Shown: positions 17,752 to 26,460 of the stretch, piece by piece
Layout: each line of letters starts with the position of its first letter
Position numbering within the stretch: the stretch's first letter is position 1
Assembly: GCF_039543545.1 (NCBI RefSeq)
Contig: NZ_BAABJY010000001.1
Location: forward strand, 1-64,000
Source: Luteimonas vadosa
GTDB lineage: Bacteria; Pseudomonadota; Gammaproteobacteria; Xanthomonadales; Xanthomonadaceae
DNA: 64,000 nt
Direction: 5' to 3'
Translations under genes and position numbers: made by a program
The notes under the pieces: generated by a model
What the model was told of the DNA's origin: nothing
Database searches by the model: none
The model's input: the letters and a program-made list of their open reading frames with translations, nothing else

Positions 17752-20700
17752 TCTGGAGCCTGCATCGCGTCGAAGCCGGACTGCAGCTGTTCCGGCACGT
17801 GGCTGCGCAGTTTCCGGAGCGCGGAGCGCCCGGCCTCCTCGGCTGCCTGGGCACTGGCGGCATCCCCGAGCATGCGATGCGCCCGCGCGGCCAGCGCGTG
17901 CAAGGCGTGGGCGCGCAGGTAATCCTGGTCGCGGATCACCTGGACCGCCTGCTGGTAATGCTGCAGCGCCCGGGTTGCATCGCCGTCCTGGAGCGCGCGG
18001 GACATCGCGGACTCGAGCCACCGCAGCCGCAGCCCCTGGTGCCCCAGCGCGGCGATTTCCTGTTCCAGGGTCGGATCCGGCTGCCCGCGCGCGGCACGCA
18101 TCAGCAACACTTCCAGCTGCAGGTGCCGCACCCCCGAATTCTTCGCGAGCCGATCGGCATCGGCCAGGGCCGCGTTGGCCTGGGTCCGCCCGCGCTCGCC
18201 CAGCGCCATGGCCGATTCGAGCAGGGCCGCGATGGCCTGCTGTTCGGACGACGCCTGCTGCAGCGGCTCGCGCAACGCCTGCAATGCCTCGCGCGCGCGG
18301 TCGGTCGCCCCGGCGGCGAGCAAGGCCTGCACCCGCAACAGGCCGGCATCGGTCTGTCCGCGCAGGTCCTCGCGCTGCTCGAACAGCGCTTCGGCGCGCT
18401 CGGCATGCGCGATCGCCGCGTCCAGGTGGCCCTGGACGAGTTCGAGCTCGGCCAGGTTGCGCCGGCTTACGGCGACTTCCTCCAGCATCTGCTGTTGCTC
18501 CGCCTGCTCCTGCGATTGCAACAGCAGGGTGCGCGCCTCGTCCCATTGGCCGCGCGCGATCGCCAACAGCCCGAGGTTCTGCGCGGTGCGCACTTGCCCG
18601 GTCTGGTCCCCGAGCTTGTCGAAGGCGTCCGCGGCCTGTTGCCAGAACACCAGTGCGCTGTCGTAGGCACCGAGCTGGTAATGCGCGTAACCGATGCTGT
18701 TGAGCGCGCCGGCCGCGCCGTAGCCGTTCCCGGACTGCTGCCAGGCCTGCAGCGCGCGACGGAATGCCGCCAGCGCGCCGGGGTAATCGCCGCGCTCCTC
18801 GGCCAGCAGGCCCGCCTCGTTCTCCGTCGCCGCCAGGCCGTCGCGATCCCCGAGCGATTCGTACAGGGCCCGCGCCTCGCCCAGGTATGTGTTGGCGGCC
18901 GCGAATTCGCCACGCAGGCTCACCACGCCGGCCAGGTTGCGCAGGCTGGTGGCGACGCCGCGCCGGTTGCCCACAGTGCGCCGTAATTCCACCGCCTTCC
19001 TGTATTGCTCCTCGGCATCGGCCGTCTGCCCCAGGCGCCCATAGGCGATGCCCATGGCGTTGACCGTCTCGGCCTGTCCGTACAGGTCGCGGCTGCGCTT
19101 GTAGAGCACCAGTGCCCGCACCAGGTAGTCGTCGACCGCGCGCCGCGCGTCGCCAAGTAGGATCGAATGCTTGCCCAGCTCGAACCAGGCACGGGGATCG
19201 TTGTCGTCCTTTTCGACCAGGGTCTGCAGGTCGGCCGTGGCGGCTTCCAGGTCGCCGGCGGCGCCGCGTGCGCGGGCCAGTTGCAGCGCGGCGAGGGTGT
19301 CGTCTGGTTGCGCCTGCGAGCGCGCCTGCCACTGCGCGACGGCCGCCTCGGCGTCGCCCTCCAGCATGGCGGCCAGTGCCGTCACCTGCCGCTTCAAGCC
19401 GTCGGGACTGCCGGCCAGGCTGCCTTTGGCTGTGCCAATGGCAGCCGACGCGATCCCGACCTCGCCGATGGCCTGCGCCGCCTCGGCCTGGGCGAGCAGC
19501 AGCCGGGCATCCTTCGGCGCGACCGCGACGGCTCGCGTGAAGTCGTCCAGCGCCAGCGCGTGGAATCCCGTGTAGCGGCGCCGCAGCCCGGCTCCGTACG
19601 GCTCGAGCGCAGCGTCGGGCGGCAAGTCCAGCTTGAGCCGGCCTGGGGCAATGGAAAACGCCGCCGCCAATGGATCAAGGAACGCTTCCACGGCCTTGGC
19701 CGGATCGCTCGCCGCAGGCCCTTCGATCACCTCCGGCGCGCGCCCGGCGCCATGCAGCGACGCATGGACACGCCACTCGCCGTCGGCGCGACGCAATTGC
19801 GGGCGCAACGCACGATCGGCGGCGGCGATGCCGCGCAGTGCGTCGGGGTTGGCGCGCGCGCCGCCGGTGGGATCGATCTGCTGCAGGGCCTGCCAGGTGC
19901 GATCGCCGTCCACCACGACCTCACCGGCTTCGGCGATCGCATCGCGCAGGACGTCGGAGAGCGCCAGCAGGCGCTGGTCGAAGGCCTCCGCCGGTCCGGC
20001 TTGCGCCGGCAGGTCCGGCCCGCGCTCGAGCGGCAACACCAGCAAACGATGCAGCGACGGAATGGTCGCCACCGCCGTCGCCACCGGACGCTGCTGCCAC
20101 CACCACCAGGCGCCCCCCAGGCCCACCGCCAGCGCCAGCAACGCCGCCAGCGCTAACCAGCCCTTGCGGCCCGGATGGAATTCCATCGGCATGGTGCCCG
20201 CATCGATGGCCGCGATCAGGTCGCGCGCGCTGCCGAAGCGGTGCGCCGGCTGGGGTCGCAGCAGCTTGTCGAGCAGGCGCGCGATCCAGGCCGGCACGTC
20301 GGGACGCTTGCGCGTCACCGGCACCGGGGTGCGCACCATCCGCTGGCCGAGCACCTCGGCCGCGGTGCCGCCCGAGAACGGCAGCTCGCCGCTGAGCATC
20401 TCGTACAGGATCAGCCCCAGCGCGTAGAGGTCGCTGCGCTGGTCGACGGTGTCGCCGCGCGCCTGCTCCGGCGACAGGTAATCGGGCGTGCCCACCACTG
20501 AACCCGACTGGGTCATGCCGCCGCTGACCAGGGAGCGCGCGACGCCGAAATCGTTGACGTAGGCGTTGCCCTCGCCGTCGATCAGCACATTGGCCGGTTT
20601 CAGGTCGCGATGCACCACGCCTCGTGCATGCGCCGCGCCCAGGCCCTCGGCGACCTGCCGTGCGATGCGCAAGGCCTCGGCGGGGTCGAACCGGCCCTCG

Positions 20701-21056
20701 CGGTCCATGCGCTTGTCGAGGGATTCGCCCTCGATGTAATCCATGCTGATCAGCCAGCGACCGTCGTGCTGCCCGATGTCGTGGATGCGCACCACGTGCG
20801 GGCTGGACACCTGGCGCGCCAGCAGCAACTCCTGGCGGAAACGCTCGAAGGCCTCGGGGTGCGAGGCCAGTTCCGGGCGCAGCAGCTTCAGGGCGACGGG
20901 GACGTCCAGTGCCTGGTCGACGGCCTTGTAGACCACGCCCATGCCGCCGACGCCGAGCAGGGATTCGATGCGAAAGCGGTCCGCGACCACCGTGCCGGGC
21001 GCGAAATCCGCGTGCAGGTGCAGCCCGGTGCGGGTGGCGTCGCTGGAATCGCTCAT
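17748..21056 (-). CDS. Membrane Ser/Thr protein kinase with TPR ectodomain
   Basis: This is an 1102-residue Hanks-type kinase. The kinase domain covers about residues 25-290: glycine loop GVGGMGVVYKA (from residue 35), Lys57 in VALKLL, HRDLKPAN with catalytic Asp151, DFG Asp169, and GTPDYLSPEQ after the activation loop. One transmembrane helix at about residues 302-325 (KGWLALAALLALAVGLGGAW) separates it from about 770 residues rich in tetratricopeptide repeats, predicted to face the periplasm. All kinase motifs are intact. It overlaps both neighbours by 4 bases: the FHA-GAF gene upstream and the histidine kinase gene downstream. Confidence 0.94.
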   Translation of the reverse strand: MSDSSDATRTGLHLHADFAPGTVVADRFRIESLLGVGGMGVVYKAVDQALDVPVALKLLRPELASHPEAFERFRQELLLARQVSSPHVVRIHDIGQHDGRWLISMDYIEGESLDKRMDREGRFDPAEALRIARQVAEGLGAAHARGVVHRDLKPANVLIDGEGNAYVNDFGVARSLVSGGMTQSGSVVGTPDYLSPEQARGDTVDQRSDLYALGLILYEMLSGELPFSGGTAAEVLGQRMVRTPVPVTRKRPDVPAWIARLLDKLLRPQPAHRFGSARDLIAAIDAGTMPMEFHPGRKGWLALAALLALAVGLGGAWWWWQQRPVATAVATIPSLHRLLVLPLERGPDLPAQAGPAEAFDQRLLALSDVLRDAIAEAGEVVVDGDRTWQALQQIDPTGGARANPDALRGIAAADRALRPQLRRADGEWRVHASLHGAGRAPEVIEGPAASDPAKAVEAFLDPLAAAFSIAPGRLKLDLPPDAALEPYGAGLRRRYTGFHALALDDFTRAVAVAPKDARLLLAQAEAAQAIGEVGIASAAIGTAKGSLAGSPDGLKRQVTALAAMLEGDAEAAVAQWQARSQAQPDDTLAALQLARARGAAGDLEAATADLQTLVEKDDNDPRAWFELGKHSILLGDARRAVDDYLVRALVLYKRSRDLYGQAETVNAMGIAYGRLGQTADAEEQYRKAVELRRTVGNRRGVATSLRNLAGVVSLRGEFAAANTYLGEARALYESLGDRDGLAATENEAGLLAEERGDYPGALAAFRRALQAWQQSGNGYGAAGALNSIGYAHYQLGAYDSALVFWQQAADAFDKLGDQTGQVRTAQNLGLLAIARGQWDEARTLLLQSQEQAEQQQMLEEVAVSRRNLAELELVQGHLDAAIAHAERAEALFEQREDLRGQTDAGLLRVQALLAAGATDRAREALQALREPLQQASSEQQAIAALLESAMALGERGRTQANAALADADRLAKNSGVRHLQLEVLLMRAARGQPDPTLEQEIAALGHQGLRLRWLESAMSRALQDGDATRALQHYQQAVQVIRDQDYLRAHALHALAARAHRMLGDAASAQAAEEAGRSALRKLRSHVPEQLQSGFDAMQAPE

Positions 21057-21928
21057 GGCGCCGCGATCCCGGCGGCGGCCGGGGCCCAGCGCGGCGCGCC
21101 GACCAACGCGTCACTGGCGCGCTGCGCCGAGATGTACAACGCGGCGCGTTCTGCAAAGGCTTCGAGCAACTCAAGGTCGAGGCGGGTGATCGCGGGACCT
21201 GCCGTGGTGCGGTCCGCGTAGATCGCGCCGAGGGTTCCACCGGCATCGCGCAGGGGCAGGCAGACCAGCGCGCGCAGTCCGCCTGCGACCACCGAGTCCC
21301 GCGCCGCCAGCCAGGCTTCGCTGCCGACGTCGTTGGCGACCACCGCCTCGCCTTCGCGCAGCACGCGCTCCACCGCACCCGCGCTGCCGGAGAAGCGGCG
21401 GTGCGCCAACAGCGTCGGATCGATCGCCTGGCAGGCCCGGATGGCGAAGCCACCGTCGTCGTCCCGCAACAGCAGGAAACCCCGGGTGCAATGCCCCAGC
21501 TCCATCACCGCCTGAAGGGTCCCGTCCAGCAGCGCCGAGAACCCGGCGGCGCGCTGCAAGCCCAGGGTCAGCGCCGTGGCCCGTGCCCTGCGCGCCTGCT
21601 GCTGGTCGGCGATCCGCGCGCTGCGGGCCGCATCGACCAGCTCGAATTCGCAGTAAACATCCCCGAACCGCAACCAGGCATCGCCCGGCAACGACGCCTC
21701 GGCGACGACCTTTCCATCGACGTGGCTTCCGTTCTTGCTGCCCCGGTCGCCCAGCACCCAGGTGCCGTCCCCATCCTGTGCGATTTCCGCATGCAGCCGG
21801 GACACGGACGGATGCGCCACGCACAGTCCACAGTCCTCGCCACGTCCGATCTGCAATCGCTCGCCATCACGCAACACGTGCGACAGGGCGGCCTGCTCCG
21901 GCAGGAACACGGTGAGACGGGCGTGCAT
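21053..21928 (-). CDS. FHA-GAF domain protein, first gene of kinase operon
   Basis: The 291-residue cytoplasmic protein has an N-terminal FHA phosphothreonine-binding domain (about residues 20-95). Hallmarks are IGRGEDCG, SVSRLHAEI and GSKNGSHVDG, including the Arg, Ser-Arg and Asn-Gly residues that read phosphothreonine. A GAF domain follows (about residues 120-275, with VCLPLRDAGGTLGAIYADR). FHA proteins commonly dock on Hanks-type kinases, and the 4-base overlap with the kinase gene fits that. A TAAGAT hexamer ends six bases ahead of the ATG and no ribosome site is seen, so the message may be leaderless. Confidence 0.9.
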   Translation of the reverse strand: MHARLTVFLPEQAALSHVLRDGERLQIGRGEDCGLCVAHPSVSRLHAEIAQDGDGTWVLGDRGSKNGSHVDGKVVAEASLPGDAWLRFGDVYCEFELVDAARSARIADQQQARRARATALTLGLQRAAGFSALLDGTLQAVMELGHCTRGFLLLRDDDGGFAIRACQAIDPTLLAHRRFSGSAGAVERVLREGEAVVANDVGSEAWLAARDSVVAGGLRALVCLPLRDAGGTLGAIYADRTTAGPAITRLDLELLEAFAERAALYISAQRASDALVGAPRWAPAAAGIAAP

Positions 21929-21934
21929 GCCCCG

Positions 21935-21940
21935 ATCTTA
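21935..21940 (-). promoter_or_regulatory. Candidate -10 element for a leaderless FHA-GAF transcript
   Basis: TAAGAT on the minus strand matches 4 of 6 bases of the -10 consensus. It ends 6 bases before the ATG, so transcription would start at or beside the start codon. No good -35 hexamer is visible. The terminator at 21987-22021 isolates this operon from the upstream gene, so a promoter is expected in this short gap. Confidence 0.25.
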
Positions 21941-21986
21941 ACGCGCCGTGCCGCGCAGCGCGGGTTGCGGGGACCCCCCTCCCGGC

Positions 21987-22021
21987 AAAGAAACACCCCG
22001 CCGACTCGCGTCGGCGGGGTG
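21987..22021 (-). terminator. Intrinsic terminator of the secreted-protein gene
   Basis: A perfect 12-bp GC-rich stem (21994-22005 with 22010-22021) closes a 4-base loop. On the minus strand it is followed by TTTCTTTGCC. It lies just past the stop of the gene at 22053-22901 and insulates it from the FHA-kinase operon. Confidence 0.85.
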
Positions 22022-22052
22022 CAGGGAGCCGAAGCAGCGGCGCCGGGGTGCG

Positions 22053-22901
22053 TTACAACCCGTAGTCCCGCAGGTAGGCGATGCTGTACTTCAAGGTCGC
22101 GGCGCCGGCCAGCAGTTCGCCGGCCGGGTTCTCCACGCCGCCACCGGCCTGCCAGACCTGCGCGATGCCCTTGCCGGCGCGCGCCGACACGCGGGCACGG
22201 AAGGCATCCAGGTGGTTGCCCGCCGCCACGTAGTCCTCCGCGGACACCGCAGCCTCGGCGTCGCCGAGCATCGCCGACAGCGGCGCACGTTCGCCGGCGT
22301 CGAGGGTGGCCAGGGTGCCGCGCAGGCGGTCGAACTTCTCGGCGACCACGACATCGCTTTCCCGCAGGTCGGTCAGCACCAGGAACTGGGAAAAACCGCC
22401 GGTCGTCCCGCGGGCCCGGACGCTGCCCGGCGCGATCTCGTCGGTGATGTCTCGGAACTGCCCGCCGACGGGCGCCTTGAACAGGCGATACGAACTGCCG
22501 ACGCTGTACGACAGCGCGTGGGTGTGGACCTCGACGCGCACGGTGCGCTGGAACTGGAGGCCGCCGGCGGCCGGCGGCTCGACGGTCACCAGCAGCGGGA
22601 ACGCGCCGTCGACCTGCAACAGCTGCGGATTGGCCAGCCGCGCGAGCAGGGCCGGATTGGCCGGATTGACCATCTGCGCGCTGACGCCGAGGCTCGATGC
22701 GCTCAGGCCGGCGGCACTGTCGAAGGTCAGGGTGATGTCGGCGACGGGACTCGCCTCCGGGCCCACGCGGATGGTCGCCACCTGACCGTTGACATCGACG
22801 GCCACGGGCACGGTTTGCGTTTGCGCGGACGCGGCGGACGCGGTGAACCACAAGGCAAGCAGCACCAGCACGCGTCGGAACAGCGGAATACGGTTCTTCA
22901 T
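22053..22901 (-). CDS. Secreted protein of unknown function
   Basis: The 282-residue product has a Sec signal peptide (about residues 1-27, ending ASAASAQ). The mature part begins with a beta-rich region containing VDVNGQVATIRVGPE and PLLVTVEPPAAG. A middle segment contains YRLFKAPVGGQFRDITDEI, and the C-terminal 100 residues are alpha-helical. The mid-region is reminiscent of extracellular adhesion or cohesin-like modules, but I do not recognise a family with confidence. Start ATG at 22901 was chosen over a TTG two codons earlier. It is transcribed divergently from protease B, has its own terminator and sits between the kinase operon and that protease, so a link to protease function is possible but unproven. 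Confidence 0.75.
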   Translation of the reverse strand: MKNRIPLFRRVLVLLALWFTASAASAQTQTVPVAVDVNGQVATIRVGPEASPVADITLTFDSAAGLSASSLGVSAQMVNPANPALLARLANPQLLQVDGAFPLLVTVEPPAAGGLQFQRTVRVEVHTHALSYSVGSSYRLFKAPVGGQFRDITDEIAPGSVRARGTTGGFSQFLVLTDLRESDVVVAEKFDRLRGTLATLDAGERAPLSAMLGDAEAAVSAEDYVAAGNHLDAFRARVSARAGKGIAQVWQAGGGVENPAGELLAGAATLKYSIAYLRDYGL

Positions 22902-23313
22902 CGGCAATCAGGCCCCTGTCGGGCGATACGGTCGCGGTCCATTTCGCGGGAATCGGCACGCTTCGTCGTCGTGCCGGGCTCTCCAGGAAAAGACGATCGG
23001 AGAGCGCTGCACGACGTACCCTTCGGTCGCGGGGTATACACCGGACTATCCCATCACGGCGTCAAGGCAGCATAAAGGCCCCGACCGTCGATGTCTGTAG
23101 GGGAATTCCCCCACCCAAGCGCGTGGGCGGCAGGCGACACCCGGTGCTCCAAGATGAACGGGCGCGATTCCGGGCCGCGATGGGCACGCCCCTCGACTTT
23201 AGCGGAGCGGGTGGGTGGTTTTCCCCATGCCGGGTGGGCGATCCCCCGGATAGCCGGTGCTCGCTCCCCTTCGAATACTGAATGGAAGCATCCCCCGACC
23301 CAGGAGTTTCCGA
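22902..23313. promoter_or_regulatory. Divergent intergenic region, 412 bases
   Basis: This separates the secreted-protein gene (minus) from protease B (plus) and must hold both promoters. Visible features are a perfect 12-base palindrome GGGGAATTCCCC at 23100-23111, an ACCCA-N6-TGGG inverted pair at 23113-23127, and the 13-base word shared with the protease A upstream region at 23212-23224. A ribosome site AGGAG lies at 23302-23306. No convincing -35/-10 pair was found and no small ORF looks coding. Confidence 0.55.
23212..23224 (+). promoter_or_regulatory. Motif shared by both protease promoters
   Basis: TGGGTGGTTTTCC lies 90 bases ahead of the protease B start. The identical 13 bases lie 62 bases ahead of the protease A start, in the same orientation relative to each gene. 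This is the best candidate for a common regulator site. Confidence 0.45.
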
Positions 23314-25827
23314 ATGGCTTCCCAGCGCACCTACCGACCCACCCTGCGCCTCAAGCTCTGCGCCATCGCCGCCGGCATGCTGGCCAGCGGCATGGCGCTG
23401 GCCGACGCCCACCTCGATCCCGAGCTTCTGGCGCGCATGGACGCCGCCGCGGCGACCGACGAATTGCAGGTGGTGGTGAGCTACCAGCAGTCCGGTCCGG
23501 TGACGCCGGCGCAGGTCTCGGCCCTGCAGGCGCTGGGCATCGACAAGGGCGTGACCATGCGGACGCTGCCGATCGCCGGCGCGATCGCGACGCCCGCGGA
23601 AATCCGCGCGCTGGCCCAGCGCAGCGACGTGGTGTCGATCTTCTGGAACGCCCCCCTTCGCTACTTCAACAAGGAACAGCGCGAAATCTCCGGCGCCGCG
23701 CGGACCGTGCAGAACCCGGGCGACTTCGGACGCGCGATCCCGTTCAGCGGCGCGGGCGTGACGGTGCTGGTCAACGACTCCGGCGTGGACGCCACCCATG
23801 AGGACCTCAAGCTCGGTCGCCACGTGGTGCAGAACGTGCTCGCGCCGCAAAACATCCTGGCCGAGATCGCCGCCGACCTGCAGCCGGGCATCGTGCCGAT
23901 GACCTACCTGGAGAACCAGCCGAACACCGACCTGGGCTCCGGGCACGGCACCCATTGCGCCGGCACGATCGGCGGCACGGGGCAACGCTCCAACGGGCTC
24001 TACCGGGGCGTGGCCCCGGGCGCGCAACTGGTCGGCTACGGTTCCGGCGGCGTGTTGCTGATCCTCGACGCCGTCGGCGGCCTGGATTACGCCGCCACCA
24101 ACCAGTTCAGCTACGGCGCGCCGATCCGCGTCACCAGCAACTCCTGGGGCTCGTCGGGCAAGTTCGACCCCCTCAACCCGGTCAACATCTCCACCTACGA
24201 GCTGTACAAGCGCGGGATCGCCAGCGTGTTCGCCGCCGGCAACGACGGCCCCGGCGAGGACACCCACAACCCCTACGCGCAGGCCCCGTGGGTCATCTCG
24301 GTCGGCGCCGGCGAGAAGGACGCCGTGCTGACCGACTTCTCGTCGCGCGGCAAGCGCGGCGAAAGCGGCGACTTCACCATGCCCGACGGCCGCCGCTGGA
24401 CCTACTTCAACCAGCCGACCGTCGTGGCCACCGGAGTCGACATCATCTCCACCCGGACCGCGACCGGCGCGCTGCCGCCGCTGGCGGCCGAGATGGACGC
24501 GGCGTTCCTGGCGCCCGCGCACCTGCCCTTCTACACCCACATGAGCGGCACCTCGATGGCCACGCCGCACGTGGCGGGGATCCTGGCGCTGGTCTTCGAG
24601 GCCAACCCGAACCTCACCCCGGCGCAGGCCAAGGACATCCTCGAACGCACCGCCACCAACATGACCGGCCGGCTGGAATGGGAAGCGGGCGCCGGCCATG
24701 TCAATGCCTACGCGGCGACTGCCGAGGCCGCTGGCCTGCGCAACGATTTCGGCGCCACCGTCAATGCGCTCAACGAGTTCCACAGCAACGCCTTGCTGGC
24801 ACCCGGCGCCGACCCGATCCCGTTCTCGATCTTCTTCACCCCGGTGGGCACGGTCGAAACGAAGAGCTTCGAGGTCGGGCCGGAGGTGGCGTACGTCTCC
24901 GCACGCGCCGACATCGGCGACAACACGGTCGCCATCGTGCTGACCGATCCGGACGGCAACCGCTACGGTTCGGCGATTTCGCTGCCGGCTATCGGCGAGA
25001 CCGTCGTGGCCGGCGGTCCCGGCAGGGCCGGTACCTGGACACTCACCGTGCGCGGCATCGGCTCGATCTCGGGCAATGCCGTGGACCCGCTCAAGGTCAC
25101 CAACGGCTACGGCGCACCGGGCACCGTCGCCGGCGAGATCAGCTTCCTCAACAGCGGTGGTTACACCGGCCTGGACGACATCGCCGGGCATCCGGCGGAA
25201 AAGGCGATCGAATTCGCCGTCGCCAATCGACTGCTTGACGGCAATTCCGATCGCCGCTTCCGCCCCGACCAGGCGATCAAGCGCAAGGAGATGGCCAAGT
25301 ACCTGGTGATGGGCGCCAGCGTCCGCCAGTCGCTTCCCTTCGACCACAAGCGCAGCTTCAGCGACCTCGACGTGACCGATGCGTTCTATCCGTTCGCCGA
25401 ATCCGTCGTCGCCGCCGGCGCGCCGCTGCGCGACCTGAGCCAGCGCCAGGGCGGCGTGATGGGCACGGTCAGCGGCAAGTTCAATCCCAACGACAAGGTC
25501 ACGCGCGTCAGCCTGGCCTACTCGCTGGTGCAGGCCCTCGGCCTGCAGGAACAGGCCTCCAGCTTCAACGGCGAGCTGACCGCGTTCTTCGACGGCAAGC
25601 GCATCCCGATCGCCGACGCGGCCTCGATTCCCGCCCCGCTGCGCGGCTACGTGCAGTACGCGCTGGACCAGAGCCTGATCAACGCCCGCTTCACCGTCGT
25701 GCAGGGGCCGTACGACCTGCAGCCGACCCTGCAGGCGTGGTTCGATCCCAACCAGTCGGTGACCCGTGCGGCATACGCCGTGGCGGCCAGCCGCTACTAC
25801 ACCGCCTACCGCAGCGCGGAGGACTGA
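23314..25827 (+). CDS. Secreted S8 subtilase with SLH-like C-terminus (copy B)
   Basis: This is an 837-residue predicted exported serine protease, paralogous along its whole length to copy A. It has a Sec-type signal (to about residue 30, ending GMALA) and an I9-like propeptide to about residue 130. The subtilase domain has Asp155 (NDSGVDATHEDL), His211 (GHGTHCAG), Asn310 (AAGNDG) and Ser414 (GTSMATPH). A beta-rich P/PPC-like domain follows, then three SLH-like repeats (phrases RFRPDQAIKRKEMAKYLV, KFNPNDKVTRVSLAYSLV, WFDPNQSVTRAAYAVAA). The start was set by the AGGAG ribosome site 8 bases upstream. A strong terminator follows the stop. Unlike copy A it lacks the twin-arginine pattern. Confidence 0.93.
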   Translation: MASQRTYRPTLRLKLCAIAAGMLASGMALADAHLDPELLARMDAAAATDELQVVVSYQQSGPVTPAQVSALQALGIDKGVTMRTLPIAGAIATPAEIRALAQRSDVVSIFWNAPLRYFNKEQREISGAARTVQNPGDFGRAIPFSGAGVTVLVNDSGVDATHEDLKLGRHVVQNVLAPQNILAEIAADLQPGIVPMTYLENQPNTDLGSGHGTHCAGTIGGTGQRSNGLYRGVAPGAQLVGYGSGGVLLILDAVGGLDYAATNQFSYGAPIRVTSNSWGSSGKFDPLNPVNISTYELYKRGIASVFAAGNDGPGEDTHNPYAQAPWVISVGAGEKDAVLTDFSSRGKRGESGDFTMPDGRRWTYFNQPTVVATGVDIISTRTATGALPPLAAEMDAAFLAPAHLPFYTHMSGTSMATPHVAGILALVFEANPNLTPAQAKDILERTATNMTGRLEWEAGAGHVNAYAATAEAAGLRNDFGATVNALNEFHSNALLAPGADPIPFSIFFTPVGTVETKSFEVGPEVAYVSARADIGDNTVAIVLTDPDGNRYGSAISLPAIGETVVAGGPGRAGTWTLTVRGIGSISGNAVDPLKVTNGYGAPGTVAGEISFLNSGGYTGLDDIAGHPAEKAIEFAVANRLLDGNSDRRFRPDQAIKRKEMAKYLVMGASVRQSLPFDHKRSFSDLDVTDAFYPFAESVVAAGAPLRDLSQRQGGVMGTVSGKFNPNDKVTRVSLAYSLVQALGLQEQASSFNGELTAFFDGKRIPIADAASIPAPLRGYVQYALDQSLINARFTVVQGPYDLQPTLQAWFDPNQSVTRAAYAVAASRYYTAYRSAED

Positions 25828-25863
25828 GCAGACGCATCGCCACCCCCTGTCGGCGATGCCAGG

Positions 25864-25897
25864 CGGCCCGGGACTGCGTCCCGGGCCGTCGTTTTTT
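25864..25897 (+). terminator. Intrinsic terminator after protease B
   Basis: An 11-bp perfect stem (25864-25874 with 25878-25888) with a 3-base loop is followed by GTC and six T residues. A second hairpin, GCATCGCC with GGCGATGC (25834-25859), lies just before it. The T run touches the stop codon of the convergent acetyltransferase gene. Confidence 0.9.
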
Positions 25898-26427
25898 CAG
25901 CCCACCCCGCGCCGCAGGATGAACTCCCGATCGCGCACGCGTCCGACCGGGAACTCGTACTCGCCGACGTGCTCGAAGCCGTGCCGGGCGTAGAAGCGCT
26001 GCGCGCCGAGGTTCTCGGACCACACCCCGATCCACAACGTGCGTGGACCCTCGCGCTCCAGCCAGGCCAGCACTTCGGAGAACAGCCGGCCGCCCCAACC
26101 GCCGTTCTGGTGCGACTCGAGCACGTACAAGCGCTTGAGCTCGCCGTCGCCCTGGGCGACATCGGGATGCGGCAGCCCGCACGGACCTGCGGCCGCGTGG
26201 CCGACCGCTTCGTCGCCTTGTTCCAGCAACCAGACCGCGTAGTCCGGATGCTCGAGGATGATGCGCTGCTTGTCGACGGCGTACGCGTCGGCGAGGAAGG
26301 CCTGCAAGTCCTCGTCCGGATAGAGGTGGCCGAAGGTTTCCACGAACGTGCGGCGCGCCAGGCGCGACAGCGCCCCCGCGTCCTCAGGTGTCGCGCGGCG
26401 GATGGTCGGCTCTCCGGGTAGTGGCAT
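25897..26427 (-). CDS. GNAT-family N-acetyltransferase
   Basis: The 176-residue protein has a GNAT fold: TIRRATPEDAGALSRLARR at the start, an acceptor region containing FGHLYPDEDL, the beta-4/alpha-3 acetyl-CoA site ELKRLYVLESHQNGGWGGRLF (residues about 95-118), and the closing SENLGAQRFYARHGFEHVGEYEF. The usual Q/RxxGxG/A pyrophosphate loop reads QNGGWGG. The substrate is unknown. The start at MPLPGEP was preferred because the 74 extra upstream residues are translated REP palindromes. It is convergent with protease B. Confidence 0.88.
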   Translation of the reverse strand: MPLPGEPTIRRATPEDAGALSRLARRTFVETFGHLYPDEDLQAFLADAYAVDKQRIILEHPDYAVWLLEQGDEAVGHAAAGPCGLPHPDVAQGDGELKRLYVLESHQNGGWGGRLFSEVLAWLEREGPRTLWIGVWSENLGAQRFYARHGFEHVGEYEFPVGRVRDREFILRRGVG

Positions 26428-26460
26428 CAGGCAACAGGCACAGGAGGCATTGCCGGCACT

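Noticed and set aside
23062..25347. 761-codon minus-strand frame
   Set aside because: Antisense to protease B, whose catalytic motifs and ribosome site are clear.
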